Part shown: positions 11,898 to 24,295 of the stretch, one piece after another
How positions within the stretch are numbered: the first letter of the stretch is position 1
How the letters are laid out: the number at the start of each line of letters is the position of its first letter
Assembly: GCF_002078875.1 (NCBI RefSeq)
Contig: NC_034420.1
Location: 5,517,814 to 5,581,813 of the forward strand
Direction of reading: 5' to 3'
Origin: Numida meleagris
Lineage: Eukaryota; Chordata; Aves; Galliformes; Numididae
Length of the DNA stretch: 64,000 bases
Translations under genes and position numbers: made by a program
Notes under the pieces: generated by a model
Database searches by the model: none
What the model was told of the DNA's origin: nothing
Seen by the model: the letters and a program-made list of their open reading frames with translations, nothing else

Positions 11898-13389
11898 TGG
11901 AAATGAACAGTTTTACTTATGGCTTATTTAATTGCAAGTTTACATTAAATGTAAGTTTTCAGGAGGTTTTTTTCTTCACGAGAGTATTTACTGAAACTCC
12001 TCCTACTTTTCCTTGTCACTTTTTTTTTTCTGAAGGTATGCTTTTCAGAATTAATAGTTGATTTACAAGTCCATCAGAAAAGGCTTATTAAAAAGATTGG
12101 CTTTATTCCTCTTGGTATGTCTGAAAGCTCTGTGTTTAATTTGTGCACTCTCTTTTCAAATTTATTAATTTTCCCTAATTTTCAGAATTAAAAAAAAAAC
12201 TACTTGTAGTATCCTTTGAGAAAAAGAAACAAGAATTTTTCCTACTTCTTGTTCGCTGAAATCAAGAGCCTACACAGAAAGATTAAAGCCCTTTTGAAAA
12301 GTCTAGTTCTCAACATAAAAAATATAAATATACTTGCTTTCTAAGTTCATGAATAGCTGTGATATAGTCCCTGAGACAACGGCTATATTTAATCATATGT
12401 TCGAGTCATTAAGTATCGGGGCCAAGATCAAATGAGAATTGTGATAAAGGTTTTTTTTTTCCTCATGGCCTGAGATTTCCAGTGCTATACTGGTTTAAGG
12501 AAAATCTCTTCCTTTTGTAAGAACTGTGTAGGCTTCAAAACATCTTAATTTTATCTTTTTCAGACAACACTGTTTAAAATTCTGATGTCATTTGTAAGCA
12601 AAGCACATGGAACTAAACATGATCCATTATGGTAATAACAGAATTCAGCATGGCTTATTTGAACAGGCCCAGATACTCTGAACATAGTCTTTAAGTAGAC
12701 AACCAGTTGTGCAGATTACAGTTGATCTATTCATATCTAAACTTAAACACAAGGCCAGAGTGACTGCTGTAGTAGGATCTGCAAAGGTTGAAGAATTAGC
12801 TGAAAAGGAGACTTAGAAAGAATGGATTCATAATGAACATGTCTTCCTACTGCATGGTGGATGTACAGCCAATAATTAGAGACAAAAGATTGGATTCTGT
12901 GACTTCAAAATACTGGCCAAATAAGGTTATTGTAAAATAAATCAGAAGAGTGAGGTGGTTTAATGGCTTTTTAATGATCCTAATGTTTTCAGTTTTAATG
13001 AGTCATTTTACATCAGCTTTAATCATTTTACAAGACTGAAAAATGGCTGAAAAATGGCTGGCATTAGTTCGGTTTTCTGTTCAATCTTCCCACAAGCTAT
13101 TATGGAAGAGCAGTCAACTTTCATAAGTGGAAGCACAGACCAAAGAATAACTTAAATTTATTGGAGAAACTGATAAATTAACAATACAGTAATTGATATA
13201 TATTTTAAGGATCCAAGGAAAAGTATTTTACTGCAGTGCAGGTAAGAAATAAAAAACTGTGAAATTAAATTAATTTTCTTTCGTCCATATTATGTACATT
13301 TAATGTATGTAACTTCAAAAATTTAAACCAAATACAAGCGGTTTAATCTTTTAAAATTCACACATAATGTAATTTCATGTTCACCTACG
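11898..13389. other. Unique AT-rich noncoding DNA
   Basis: No gene seen. Short T and A homopolymers occur near 12020 and 12190. The block at about 12945-13055 contains repeated TTTTAATGA and TTTAATCATTTTAC words and a local duplication (AAAATGGCTG twice at about 13040-13059), and has some resemblance to homeodomain-type enhancer sequence. No repeat family is recognisable. Confidence 0.55.
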
Positions 13390-13860
13390 TCAGTTCAGCA
13401 GGATCTCTACTTTGCAGCAGCTTTCGCAGGTTTGCTCAAGCCTTTTTTCCCCTGCAAGGTATGTTCCTGGAGCAGACAAGGGAGCACAGACATTAAGATG
13501 TGGACACACGTGGACAAAACGTGGAGAAGAGAAGCTGAGATCCCAGAGAGCCCAAACTGTGTGTGTCTGAAACCTGCTGGACCCAGTGGGGGCAACTGAA
13601 GGCATTGCTGACCACGCCTGGTGACCCGACAGCAGCTGAGGATGCATGCTGTCCTGGCAGCTGTTCTGCAGAAGCAGTTATCTCCAGGAGCTTAGCTCCA
13701 GTGACGTCCTCACTCCCCGTAGGAAGAGCGCACAGTGCTTATGACTCTCCTATTGCTCAGCTGAATGGATTAATACAAGATTACTCTGAGCTCAGCTATC
13801 TCCCTACATCCTCATCCTCCAGTTTTGACCAACAAATAAATCTGGGCTCTACTACACATT
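13390..13860. other. GC-richer patch with AATAAA at its end
   Basis: About 470 bp clearly richer in G and C than its flanks. On the plus strand an open frame of 110 codons runs from 13563 to 13895; its middle part is serine-rich (SYLPTSSSSSFDQQINLGS) and matches nothing I recognise. The patch ends with AATAAA near 13835 followed by a T-rich tract. It could be a worn LTR, a terminal exon or a composition island. I could not define terminal repeats or target duplications. Confidence 0.3.
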
Positions 13861-16379
13861 TTTTTTCCTATATTTTGTCCTACAGATTTCAATAGTAAGG
13901 TGAGACGTAGTATACATTATCACAGAAAAAAATATTTTGAAATTCTAAATCCTATTAACTTTATTATTATTTCCTGAAACCTTTTATCTGAGGTAAAATG
14001 AAATTAAAATCATATAAAAGATGCTTAAATTCTGCTCTCAGGTGAAACAAAAAACAATCACGTTGGAGTCAAACTAGTACAAAAAATTTACTGCCCCAGC
14101 AGTTCAGTTCTATGTCTCTCATGTACTGAATGCTCAGTTTAGACAAGAGTTTACTTCAGTAATGGCAGCAGCAGCAAATTAAGCAATTTGCTATTTTCCA
14201 TTTGTACCATTACAGATGTAAATTATCCAATAAAATCACTGGTTGAGTGGGACCTCAAACAACGGTAAAAGATGGAATGCATGTAATTTCCGAGTGGTTT
14301 CTCTCCTATTCATCATCATAGGGATGCTTATCAAGCAAGCAAAAACAGTAAATCCATTTAAAATGAGATTGTGCTGTGTTCAGAAGGAAAAAAAAAGATG
14401 CTCTAGATTCAGTTTAATTGAGAAAAGGGAAACTAATTAAGGACTATGCAAGCTAACCCAGCTTTGCGAGTGCAGCTGTCCAGTAGAAGGACTGTCTGAG
14501 TAAGCTGAGTTAGAACTGCTTGTTTGCAGCTCCTCTGAGGAAAACTTGACCTCCAGAGATGGCAAAACGGTTTGTTGTACCAGCATTTCTCACGACAATG
14601 ACTGTTGGAAGTACTCTTGTTAGAAATTTCTTTTCGTACAGGTTCATCACTTGGAGTGCTGATCTGATTAAAAAAAGGATGACGACAAAATACAGACCCA
14701 CAAAGTAAAAGGTGAATGGAAACAGCATACAATAAATCTGAATGAATAATACATACAGATTTAGGTGATGCTTCTGAAACAACATATAAAAGAGTAAACA
14801 ATAGATGGTTTTCTATGACTCTTAGAGATACTGTAAAATTATCCCCAGGTAAATAAAAGGTGTTATGATACACATTATAAAACTGTGAATGTGGGTTATC
14901 TGTGACTAGATAAGAATGACATATTGTAATTTCATCCAGTATGAGAAGACAGAATGAAAACCCAAGGTAGTTCAGTAGAAAGCATTCCACAAATTCAACT
15001 GCTGCAAGAATTTTTCATTATACAAACATGCTTTTACTGAGTGTTTAATTGTTCTAATTACTTTAAAGGAAAAGCTGATGGTCTCTATTTTCCTAGTTTT
15101 ACATGAAGAATATTGTATTGTAGCTTGTCACAGAATAAATTTCTCTTATGCCAAAGATGTTCACTGGTTTCTCAGCTCAGCAAGCCACTCTATTCCCATC
15201 ATCACCCAATTTAATCTTAAGAGTAGATAAGGTATTTGAGTTTTCTGATCTAGCTCTGTGCTCTTTTCCCTACTCACCTGTACACCATGCATATTCATGG
15301 CCTGTATATGGGAACATACCAATCACTGCCTTACACCAATCATGTAATGTACTCCAGAAAGAAAAGTCGTCAAAGGTCCTTCAGCAACAAAACAACTGCA
15401 GTTTCACTCCCTTTACGTTATCCGATGCAGGAGGTAAACATTCTTTTCTCATCATAAGGATTTTGTTAATATTCAGAGATCTTTCTCTTTCTTTTTACTT
15501 TCCATGCAGTTTAAAATGAATCAGTCAACTTAAGTAAAACCTCTTTGGTTTCTGTAGATCAAAGTGGGCACCAACTACAAAAGCGTTGCCTCCAAAATGA
15601 GGAATCATATCAGATAATTATTTAACTTGCTCACTTGCTCTCCTCTTTTCCCCCACTGTTTTTTAGAGAATGAAGCTACTGATTTCTGCCTTGTGTCAAT
15701 TATTTTATTTCAAATAGAAATAACTAGTGGAGAGCACAAGAATGGTTTCATAATGCCCTACCTATATTTACCTATGTTTCTGCTTTTAGAATAGGAAGAG
15801 AATTTTTATGATGCCAAAATATTATTAGTCTTACTTCATTTCTTTCTGCTTATTTCTGGATTTAAAACTTCTAGACTCCATGTTCCCAAACTCTTCTACC
15901 ATGAAAATGATCTCAAGTGTTTTCTCACTAAATCTAAGAACTGTGGTTACCTGACCTCAGGTATTGTGAGATCTACAATTAAATAATTGACAAATAATAA
16001 CTTACAGAGTGTTTTGTTGTTAACAGCATTCTGAATCACTCAAATGTAGGAATGTTTTCCTAAGAGGCAAATCATTGACAGATGCATTCCTTCTTGTCTT
16101 AGTGTTGTGTGAAAAGTGCGCAGAAGTTTGGCAGAAAATAAACTCCCTTGCATTCCAGTTTGTCCTCAGATATCAGAGGGGCTGGGGGTCACTGAGGTTA
16201 TATTCTGATTGATGCTAACTTCCACGCTGTAAGTCCAGTCAGGTTTAATATATGAACTATCACAATTACGGTTTCACATATAATGCACTGCCCCATTTAT
16301 CAAGTCACATTTGAATAGGCTCTCATGACCACATTTAAGGAGTTTGGCCACACCCAGGGAGAACTCTCATGGCTGGATT
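13861..16379. other. Unique AT-rich noncoding DNA
   Basis: No supportable gene. The minus strand carries the longest open frame outside CR1 (14433-14990, 185 codons), with a second minus frame of 91 codons inside it at 14510-14785; neither resembles a known family. A minus-strand acceptor-like site (TTTTTTTAATCAG) lies at about 14664. The plus-strand frame 15148-15519 (123 codons) also lacks recognisable features. Confidence 0.5.
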
Positions 16380-17030
16380 AGTAAATAATGCAGTTTATTG
16401 AAGCAACAGATTACACATTCTTTTGTATTACCAATTATAAATGCACTATTGCAAAATACATGAAGTCAACCAAGAATGTGAACAATACAGCCAACTACAG
16501 TCACTTCAAATCATGGAATAACTTTATTGAGATTTCTCAGTTTCCCAGGGAAGCACTTGGTATAGCTGAGCATGTAAATCTTACCCAATAGCTGTACCTG
16601 AGGGGGTGGAGGGGAGGCTCAGCTCATGGACTAATCCCAGGTTGTCTGTATCTTCCGCAGTTACCTGCGATGGTACCCTTCCATCCCACAAATTCTTTTT
16701 CTTTTAAGTCATTTTATACTATTTCTTACTTTCTGGCGAACTTGAGTGGCGAGTCAAACATACTTGAGTGATTCTCATATTGCCAAGTTTACTCAAAAAC
16801 ACGTTTTTGACAGAATGGTGGAAAACTGCTGGCCGAGGGAAACAAGATACTTTATCCATTCCAATAGTATCATCAAGTCCCCATCCCTGCAGGGCGATCA
16901 CAGGAATTTGGCCACAGGACTTACACCAAGGTTCACACTCCACATTTTTTTCTTAGAATCAGCACACCAGGCTCCCTTGTGTTTGCTAACAGCTAAAGTC
17001 ACAGGTCACATTGTTTAGGGAACTATCACA
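16380..17030 (-). mobile_element. Possible worn LTR-retroelement relic
   Basis: On the minus strand, two AATAAA signals occur in LTR-like settings: one in TTGCTTCAATAAACTGCATT (about 16390-16409) and one in CTCAATAAAGTTATTCC (about 16515-16540). Upstream of them on that strand lies a GC-richer block (16600-16670) and a 74-codon open frame (16719-16943, minus). This arrangement recalls the R/U5 region of an old avian endogenous retrovirus, but no terminal TG/CA pair, target duplication or recognisable gag, pol or env motif was found. The limits are rough. It may be unrelated unique sequence. Confidence 0.25.
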
Positions 17031-18455
17031 GAACAGATTATCCAGCACATTGTACCCTGGTGGTTTTACCTTATCTCACGAGAGGAACATTTCAATAAGT
17101 CATCTCCAGTAAATATTCCACACTTAGACATTGTCACAAAGTTTCACTCACTAGGTACCATTCTCCTTAGCATTTTCCATTATACCACTTTCACAAAAGA
17201 AAAAAAATGCAGTTTTGGTTTCTTCTACCCTTGTGTATTCATTTCTCAGAGCACCATTAACATCAGCCAAAAAAAAAAAAAATCAAATAAAGAAAATTGA
17301 AAACAAAAATATCAAGCAAAGTTATGGTTATGTGCATATGTGGAAATATCAAAATCAATGTATATCCATTTAGAGAATAATTATAAATATTATAGCATGT
17401 ACACATTCATCCAGCTGTAAAAATTTCAGGCATAACAGATTATACTTAGATTTCATCGCCTCTGATCCAACTACACAGCAACCCCCACCCCACCAAACAC
17501 TTGTCGTTTTTTTTAGTTAGTTTGTTTTTTGTGCAACAGTCAAAGTAATTCATCAGTAATAGAAAATAAGGAAAAATAGCTATGTTAGAGCTGATAGTGT
17601 CTTAGGAAAAATACTAGGCTTTGTTGCAGAGAAATGATGCTGAAAGTTGCCAGCTGGAGGGATCAGTGAAGACGAACTGACAGCCCCTTATAAGCCTTAC
17701 TGGAAGCCAAGAGAGCCCAGGGATGAAAAGGACACTCTTCAAATGTGCCTTAGGAGGAAATGTGGGAAGGAAATCAATCAGACAAACTTATGGGAATCGT
17801 AAGCTTAAGAGAAATACTGAGGAACCGGAATGAGGAAGGTACAGGGAAAATTTTTGCTTTAGTGAGAATGGAAAAGAACTGAATTAGAGTTGCTTCTATC
17901 TGTGTACAGGTCTTATCCAGAGCAATAAAACCCTGGGTATCTAGAGCACCTCTTCCTTTGTGCTACAAGTACAAACTTATGGAGTTTTTAGACTAGACCT
18001 CTCAGAGGTGACACAGCCCTCTGGAAACCATGACATCTTCTACCAATTTTCCTCTCCTATTCATGCAAGAAATCTCACACAGTCAATTTGAAAACAACTT
18101 TCTCAACTTTATGAAGATACTTAAGGTGAGATTATACGGCCTTCAATATTGGAGTTTTTGGTAAAGAAGGCACGTCAAGCACAATGAATTGGGGATTTAG
18201 AACTGGACATGAAATCACACTGAAACTGGAGTTTACAACAGAGTTCAGGGGACGAGACAGCATTTTATTAATGATGAATTTAATCCATTAATTGACTTGG
18301 TAAGTAATTGACTTAAGTAATTTCTGCATTCCTCAGTTTCAAGTTTTCAGATTTCCAAGAATCAAAAAATCTTCTGTGACTTCATGTTGAATTTTAAACT
18401 ACTAATTTAGGGAAAATAAATTGCATTATGTCACAAAATAATTTAAATTTTTTTT

Positions 18456-18500
18456 ATATAAATGTATTTAATATTTTATATATAAATGTATTGTATTTAA
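18456..18500. repeat. Imperfect AT-rich tandem duplication
   Basis: The word ATATAAATGTATT occurs twice, about 22 bases apart, each followed by a TATTTAAT-like end. Probably a small replication-slippage duplication in AT-rich DNA. Confidence 0.6.
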
Positions 18501-18769
18501 TGTACTTTTGTAAGGAGCAAAAAGTAGTTTTCAAGAAAAAAAAATCTGTATTGCTCATCTCTTCTGTCATTGTCAGAACTCAGTTATTATTATTCTTGGT
18601 TTTTACTAACAGAAAATCCTGGAATCTATATACTTTTTTATCTTATCTATTAACCCCAAATACTTTATTCCATTGTAAAATCACAAAGTATCATCTTTAT
18701 AGTTCTATATTCATCAAAATCTTTAGATATGTGTTTTATTGTCAGAGTACTGTATATATCCTTGTTCTC

Positions 18770-18786
18770 TTTTTTTTTTTTTTTTT
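18770..18786 (+). repeat. T17 homopolymer ending in CAGG
   Basis: Seventeen T residues followed by CAGGAAG. It resembles a strong polypyrimidine tract plus 3' splice site on the plus strand, but no donor-bounded open exon follows. Confidence 0.8.
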
Positions 18787-21520
18787 CAGGAAGAAAATAA
18801 AAATGCATTGTTCCCAAGATAATACTTGTAGAAACACTGTTGTTCATCTAAGAGACATCTCAGTTGGATTGAAATGATGGCCAAATTAAAACACACAATT
18901 GTCCATCTGCTTTTGATACATTACTAGCTCGTTTGTGAGCAAGATAATAGACAACTTATTTATTGGGGTAATTTTTTAATATTTAGAAGACACACCAATT
19001 CTGGAACAATTCCTTTCTGAAAAAAAAGTGATTAAACATGTTCTGGACAAATGTCTCAACAGAAGAAGTACAGAGAAGAATCTGGCTCATGTTTTAGCAA
19101 GAAAGTAAAACAGAGACGTAAGAAAGTAATGCAGGCATTGATAACTCTGCAGGAGAGCTTTTCTGAACCAGTGAAAATAAGTAGGCCTGTTCTAGCTATA
19201 ATTACCAAATGCATCATCATCATTTATAAAACCTTATGAAATCTCAAATCAGATTTCTTCCGGAAACTCTGTTTCATGTGAAGAAAAACAATGACAGGTA
19301 AAAAGAAAATCTTGTCTTAAAGGTGAGTGGCAATAAATTGTCTTCGGTTTTAAGTACGGTTCCATAGATCTGTTATCTGCATGTGCTGAAAGCAGGCACC
19401 AACAAATATAATTACATCATCAAATGCAGATAGCTAGGTAATGCTCTCATTGAACTATTGAACCCAATTCTCTCATGTACCCAGATACATTTGCAGTTTT
19501 CATGCACTGGTTTCTCTTCTATTTGCATGGAATTATGTTATTTAGCTGCATTTTCTGATTTAATGTTTATTACTTCATTTTCAAAATCTGTTTAACCCAA
19601 ATCATTTGGTTTAGTGCCACAAATGTAATTATTTTACAGACATATACTGCAGGATCTATAGTGGAAAAGTGTTTAATGATGTCTTCCCCACAGATCTTAA
19701 TCCCCCAAATGCATTTTGAAAGCATTCTCACTTAAGAGCCCAGCCTCTGTATTCTACATTCACTATTATTGACTTGAAATACATTGTTCTGCAAACAACT
19801 GTAGCAATAACCCCAGTGAGACAAAGTACTTCTTAAAGAGAATCTAAATAGATAAACCCAAAACCAAGATAGGTTCAATTTTATTCCTTTATTAATTGGT
19901 ACGAAATCTTCACAGGATATTTTTTATTATTGTTAGCTTTCAAACATAACCTGAGTAACATAGTTCATTCCTAGTGGAACAAAAAAGAAGACTAAACAAT
20001 AGCCAGGATTATGGCATAATTTCTTGTCACTATCAGTATGCCTCTCTTTTTCATCCAAACTAAGAAAAAAAAAACCAACTCTGATCACTTATTTGCTTCT
20101 CCCATCTTCCACCACGACACAGCCATCCAGGAACATAGGAGGCAGTGCTTTTATGGAGCTGTGTAAATGCTGTTCAATAGACACGGGGGTGAGTTTTCTG
20201 GGACTGAATGTGAGTACACAGGAATCATTTGATGCACTCTTAGGGTTTCACAATTCAGTGCCTAGCAATATTTAAATGATTAATGGTGTTGATTTAAATC
20301 AATCTAGTAGCAAATGTCTCAGTATTTGTAAATATCTAAAAAGGAAAACTGTAAATATAAACATGACCTAAAAGCACATTTTTACAAGGACACTCATTTC
20401 TTAGGCTTCAGTTTCCCACAGCACAAAGGAGAAGCTGAGCAGTCATGGACATGGCAGTTTTTCCAGCACACCGTTTCATTACTGCGGTACTGCAGTATCT
20501 TTGACCTAGTCCTTTATGCACTGCATGCAGGAAGCTAAGACAAGTTCTCAAAATGATTTTGCTAATGGACCAAGGTCTCAAAATCTGTGGAACATAATCA
20601 CCTCATCAATCATTCACAAAGATTATTATTTTTATATCTTCCATAAAAGGAAAGGAGAGGCTTGAATCTAAAACTACATATCTCTCTTTTTCTGCCTAGT
20701 ACAGCATTAAAAAGCACTAACAAATGGCACACCAGCATCTTCTGAACCAGTGACACAAGTGCAGTGATAAGCCATATAAAATATTCATAACCGGAACTTT
20801 AGATGTAGGCAGATGCACAACAACAGCATACAAGCTTTGTCAGGAATCGCTGAGAGACTGAAAGCGTACTCAAAGGATTTATTAAAGCAATCAGAAGAAA
20901 CCTCTACTCAGTCACCATGATTGCAAGGAGTTTATGGCCACGTATTTAATCTTCCTGCTCTGTAATAGATAAGTTATGCTTTCTTGTGATTTGTGCACAA
21001 AGAGTTTTCTCAATCTCTTCCCACACTATAAAGAACAGAAGTACCATTTCTGCCTTGCTAAGCGAAGCATTAATAGGAATGTCAGCAGCAAGATGGAACA
21101 TGTAATAAATACTAAGGTTTAACATTTTAAAGATTTATACTACAGAGAATATAGTTCTAGATTCTGAGATAAGATTATTATCTTTCATTATATAAAATGA
21201 TGAGGAAATGGTTTGATGACAGGATTTTCTTTTTACGGCATTATATTCAGGGAAACCTGAGCTCAACAGAAAAATAAGAAGTATAAAATGGCATTAGACA
21301 GTTGCCTTAACAATGACTAACTAAACAGGGAACCAGAAATAACAGAAGTTGCTAACACACGTCAGTTCATCGTTTACAGAGAAGGGCATTAACAAATAAT
21401 TTTTCAGTTCATAATGAAACAAACTTGTTTCCAAGGTCAGCTAGCAAAAAGGAAAATTTCTCTAAGGGAGAAGAACCAGCAGTTGTCAATCAAAGCAGAA
21501 GAATGTGTAAGCTATGTCTA

Positions 21521-21590
21521 CACATACACATATACAAATGAATACAGCCTACATTTGTGTATGTGAGAACTTGCAGTATCTCTGCAAGTT
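21521..21590. repeat. Two adjacent inverted repeats (double hairpin)
   Basis: Left hairpin: CACATACACATATACAAATG (21521-21540) pairs with CATTTGTGTATGTG (21552-21565), with a bulge of about six bases and an 11-base loop. Right hairpin: AACTTGCAG (21568-21576) and CTGCAAGTT (21582-21590) form a perfect 9-bp inverted repeat around the loop TATCT. The two stems lie almost back to back. The right stem is too short for a microRNA precursor. No gene lies nearby. Chance is possible. Confidence 0.6.
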
Positions 21591-24295
21591 GGTTGACTAG
21601 ATTCTTGTTTTGACACTGACCACTTTAAGCCCTGAGTAAGTGAGCTAGTTACAATAGCCAAATGGATGGAAGAATATACTTTTTGTTCTATTATTTTGAC
21701 TTATGCCTACAGCGCCTTGTAATTTGCATTGACCTTTCCTTGAGGAAGCCCTAGAAACATTAGCTGTACTTTGCAAATATTCAAAATATTTCACATGCAG
21801 AACAGAGCTGATAGAACCCGGCTCCCTGCTGAGTTTGCAAGAACTAATGAAAAACTCCCTTCTTATTTTATATCCTTTTTCTCTTCAACAAAATCAGTTT
21901 GTGTGCAAAACCAGCAGGCACACGAGCAGCTTTAGAGAGTTCTATGGTGAAAAGAAAAAAGCATTGCTTCATTTTAGGGGTAAAACTACAAGGAATGCAG
22001 AATCTGTTCCACAACTGTACCTCATTTTCCTTCTTTTCTTACTCTGGGGAACAGGCTCAGTTTCCCAGTTTCAGTGAGAATTGTTAGCAAACGTTTATTT
22101 AAATTTTTATTTACAAATACATGAGTCTTTCATGCTTAACATAAGAGGAGGCATCTTACTCCCCCATGTGAGAGCTCTTGAGCAGATATTCCAAAGGAAC
22201 ACCTCCATTTTAAATATGTTTTTGTTCAGTGTATTTGCCCAGGAAAGTGGCGCAGAAAATAAATGTAACCGTTTAACCATTCTCTGGGGACTTTTTCCTC
22301 ATCTGATGAACTTCAGTGCACCATTAATCTTAATCCAGTCAGAACACATGACTTGCCAGTAATGGGTTTGGCATTCGTCTCCACTCCCATTCTTTTCTGA
22401 GCTACAACTCTGTTCCCATTAGAAGGAAGTGAGGTCTCCTGGCCTGACCTGGTGAGGGTGTCACACTCAGACTTAAATGAGCCCTTCCCCTGCAATGGTT
22501 CTTGCATAGAATTTTTACTCATCTCTGAAGATTCTACCTTTAGTATAGACATAGTCAAACAAAATCTTTTCAAATATTTTACTGTACATGCAATATACAA
22601 TATTTCTAAATACTGTAATATATCTGAAGTACCCCTAGGCATTTAGGATCTAAACCATTTAAACAACATTAGCATTATCTGTGTTTACTGAATTTCTGTT
22701 AATTCTTCTTTCAGAATAAAACTCAAAAATATTTTACCATGTAGCACTTCTTTACAAAAAAAAAAAGCATTAGAAGTAAGAACATTTGAGGTTAGGAAGT
22801 CAGCAGGACCTTTCTATCTTTCTGCTGGTCCCAAGACCTTAGGATTTTGCTAACCATTTTGTTACAGCTTTACAAATATGTATGGCTTCTAATTCTGCAG
22901 CACAGATCTGTTGTTTTGGTTTATCTGATTCAAAAGTCATAATTTTGTTCTAAGTTTTAAATGCAATAAAACAAAGTCAAAGAACAACTCAGATACAGTC
23001 CAAGAATTTCAAAGCCTCCTTCTTAATATAAAAAGGAATCAAGATTTGCAAAATTCAGTGCGCATGAAAAAACAAGCAGCTGCTCCTCACAGTTTTTGCA
23101 ATAACAGAGCCCACCTTCAGCTGCACATCTCCTAACAGAGGTACACAAATTAAGTTGTCATTTAACCTATTCTAACGAATCTCTATATCTCTCAGTGAAC
23201 TTAGAAGCTTAATAAAGAAGTTGGAGGGGTTAAACAGTATCTTAGAGATCATTTTCCTAGTCTCAGGAAAACCTCAACCTCTTTTATGTTTTAAACGTAG
23301 ACCATATTAAAAGATTTTTTTGAAATCAGAATTCTGTACCTAACAGAGAAATTGTTATATGAAGACAAGTATTCATGCTAAATGAATAATAAATTATAGG
23401 TTATGTGTCCCTTTGATTTTAGAGGATGCATAATTCACAACAATAAATAATTAACATATCAAAGAATTCTAATTTAACTGATGCCTTCAGCATTAGCACA
23501 GCCAAAGTACAAAACCTTCTGTTTGGTGCTAAACACCCATCTTTGGATGCAGTGGAGATGAGCAGCTGCTTTACATAAGCAGTTACGCTTCCCAATAAGT
23601 AATTTTTGCTTATCACTTAAAAGTATTAATAAATATCAGGAAGTCCAGCTTCTGATATAAGATTCGTAAGCGTATGGCAGCAGAGTAAGAAAGGCAAGCA
23701 AAATTAGCAGTGTATGGGTACAAACTATTTCAGCTACAAATACTTCATGCAAGCTTTATTTTTAAATGGTGTTTGAGTTTTTCTTACAGGAAGATTATAG
23801 TATAAGCAAAAAAAGAATCCTAGAAACAAGTTCATCTCTCACCTCTAGTTAAAAGACAAATAGTCCTATTTATGCATGGAAAAAAAAAAAAGGCTAAGTT
23901 TATTTCCAGAATTTCTTTACTGTAATTATCAAATACTGCTTAGCTCTACACCGAAATTCTCTGGAACAGAAAGACTGAGAATGACCTAAGAGGATCCAGT
24001 TCCCACCAGTCCAACACCGAGCACATACAGCAATGCGCTGCAGGGTGTGCTGCTGCATGGTGGGTGACTGGCGGAGGGAGCAGGCTGCTCTCTGAGCCAG
24101 GCAGCAGTGACTGCAGACATAAATCACTGCAAAGAGCAGTTTGGGATTCTGTAAGGAAACCACACTGAGGCTGGACACTTGTGATATATGTACATGGGTG
24201 AGAAAGTCAGACTTGGGCTGCAGTCATCCCCTGGGCGGAAGACACATTTGAAACTTACAGTGGACTGTGTAGCTATTCTCCGCATCGGTTAGGGG
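21591..24295. other. Unique AT-rich noncoding DNA
   Basis: No supportable gene. A runs occur at 22756-22766 and 23880-23891. Open frames (for example minus 22313-22642, 109 codons) overlap frames on the other strand and have no recognisable features. The DNA around 23990-24250 is somewhat richer in G and C just before the CR1. Confidence 0.55.

Larger units (their letters stand above)
17031..21520. other. Unique AT-rich noncoding DNA
   Basis: About 4.5 kb with no supportable gene. It holds A14 at 17269-17282, an AT-rich imperfect duplication at 18456-18500 and T17 at 18770-18786. The 149-codon frame at 18428-18877 crosses these low-complexity tracts and encodes a phenylalanine/tyrosine/isoleucine-rich peptide, typical of chance translation of AT-rich DNA. 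Confidence 0.55.

Noticed and set aside
12395..12410. GTTCGAGTC as a tRNA B box
   Set aside because: No A box or cloverleaf-compatible arms upstream. A scan for other B-box-like words (2391, 27552) also gave nothing.
18428..18877. A 149-codon plus-strand frame as a membrane protein
   Set aside because: It translates poly-T and AT-rich duplications into Phe/Tyr/Ile runs; the hydrophobicity is a product of base composition.
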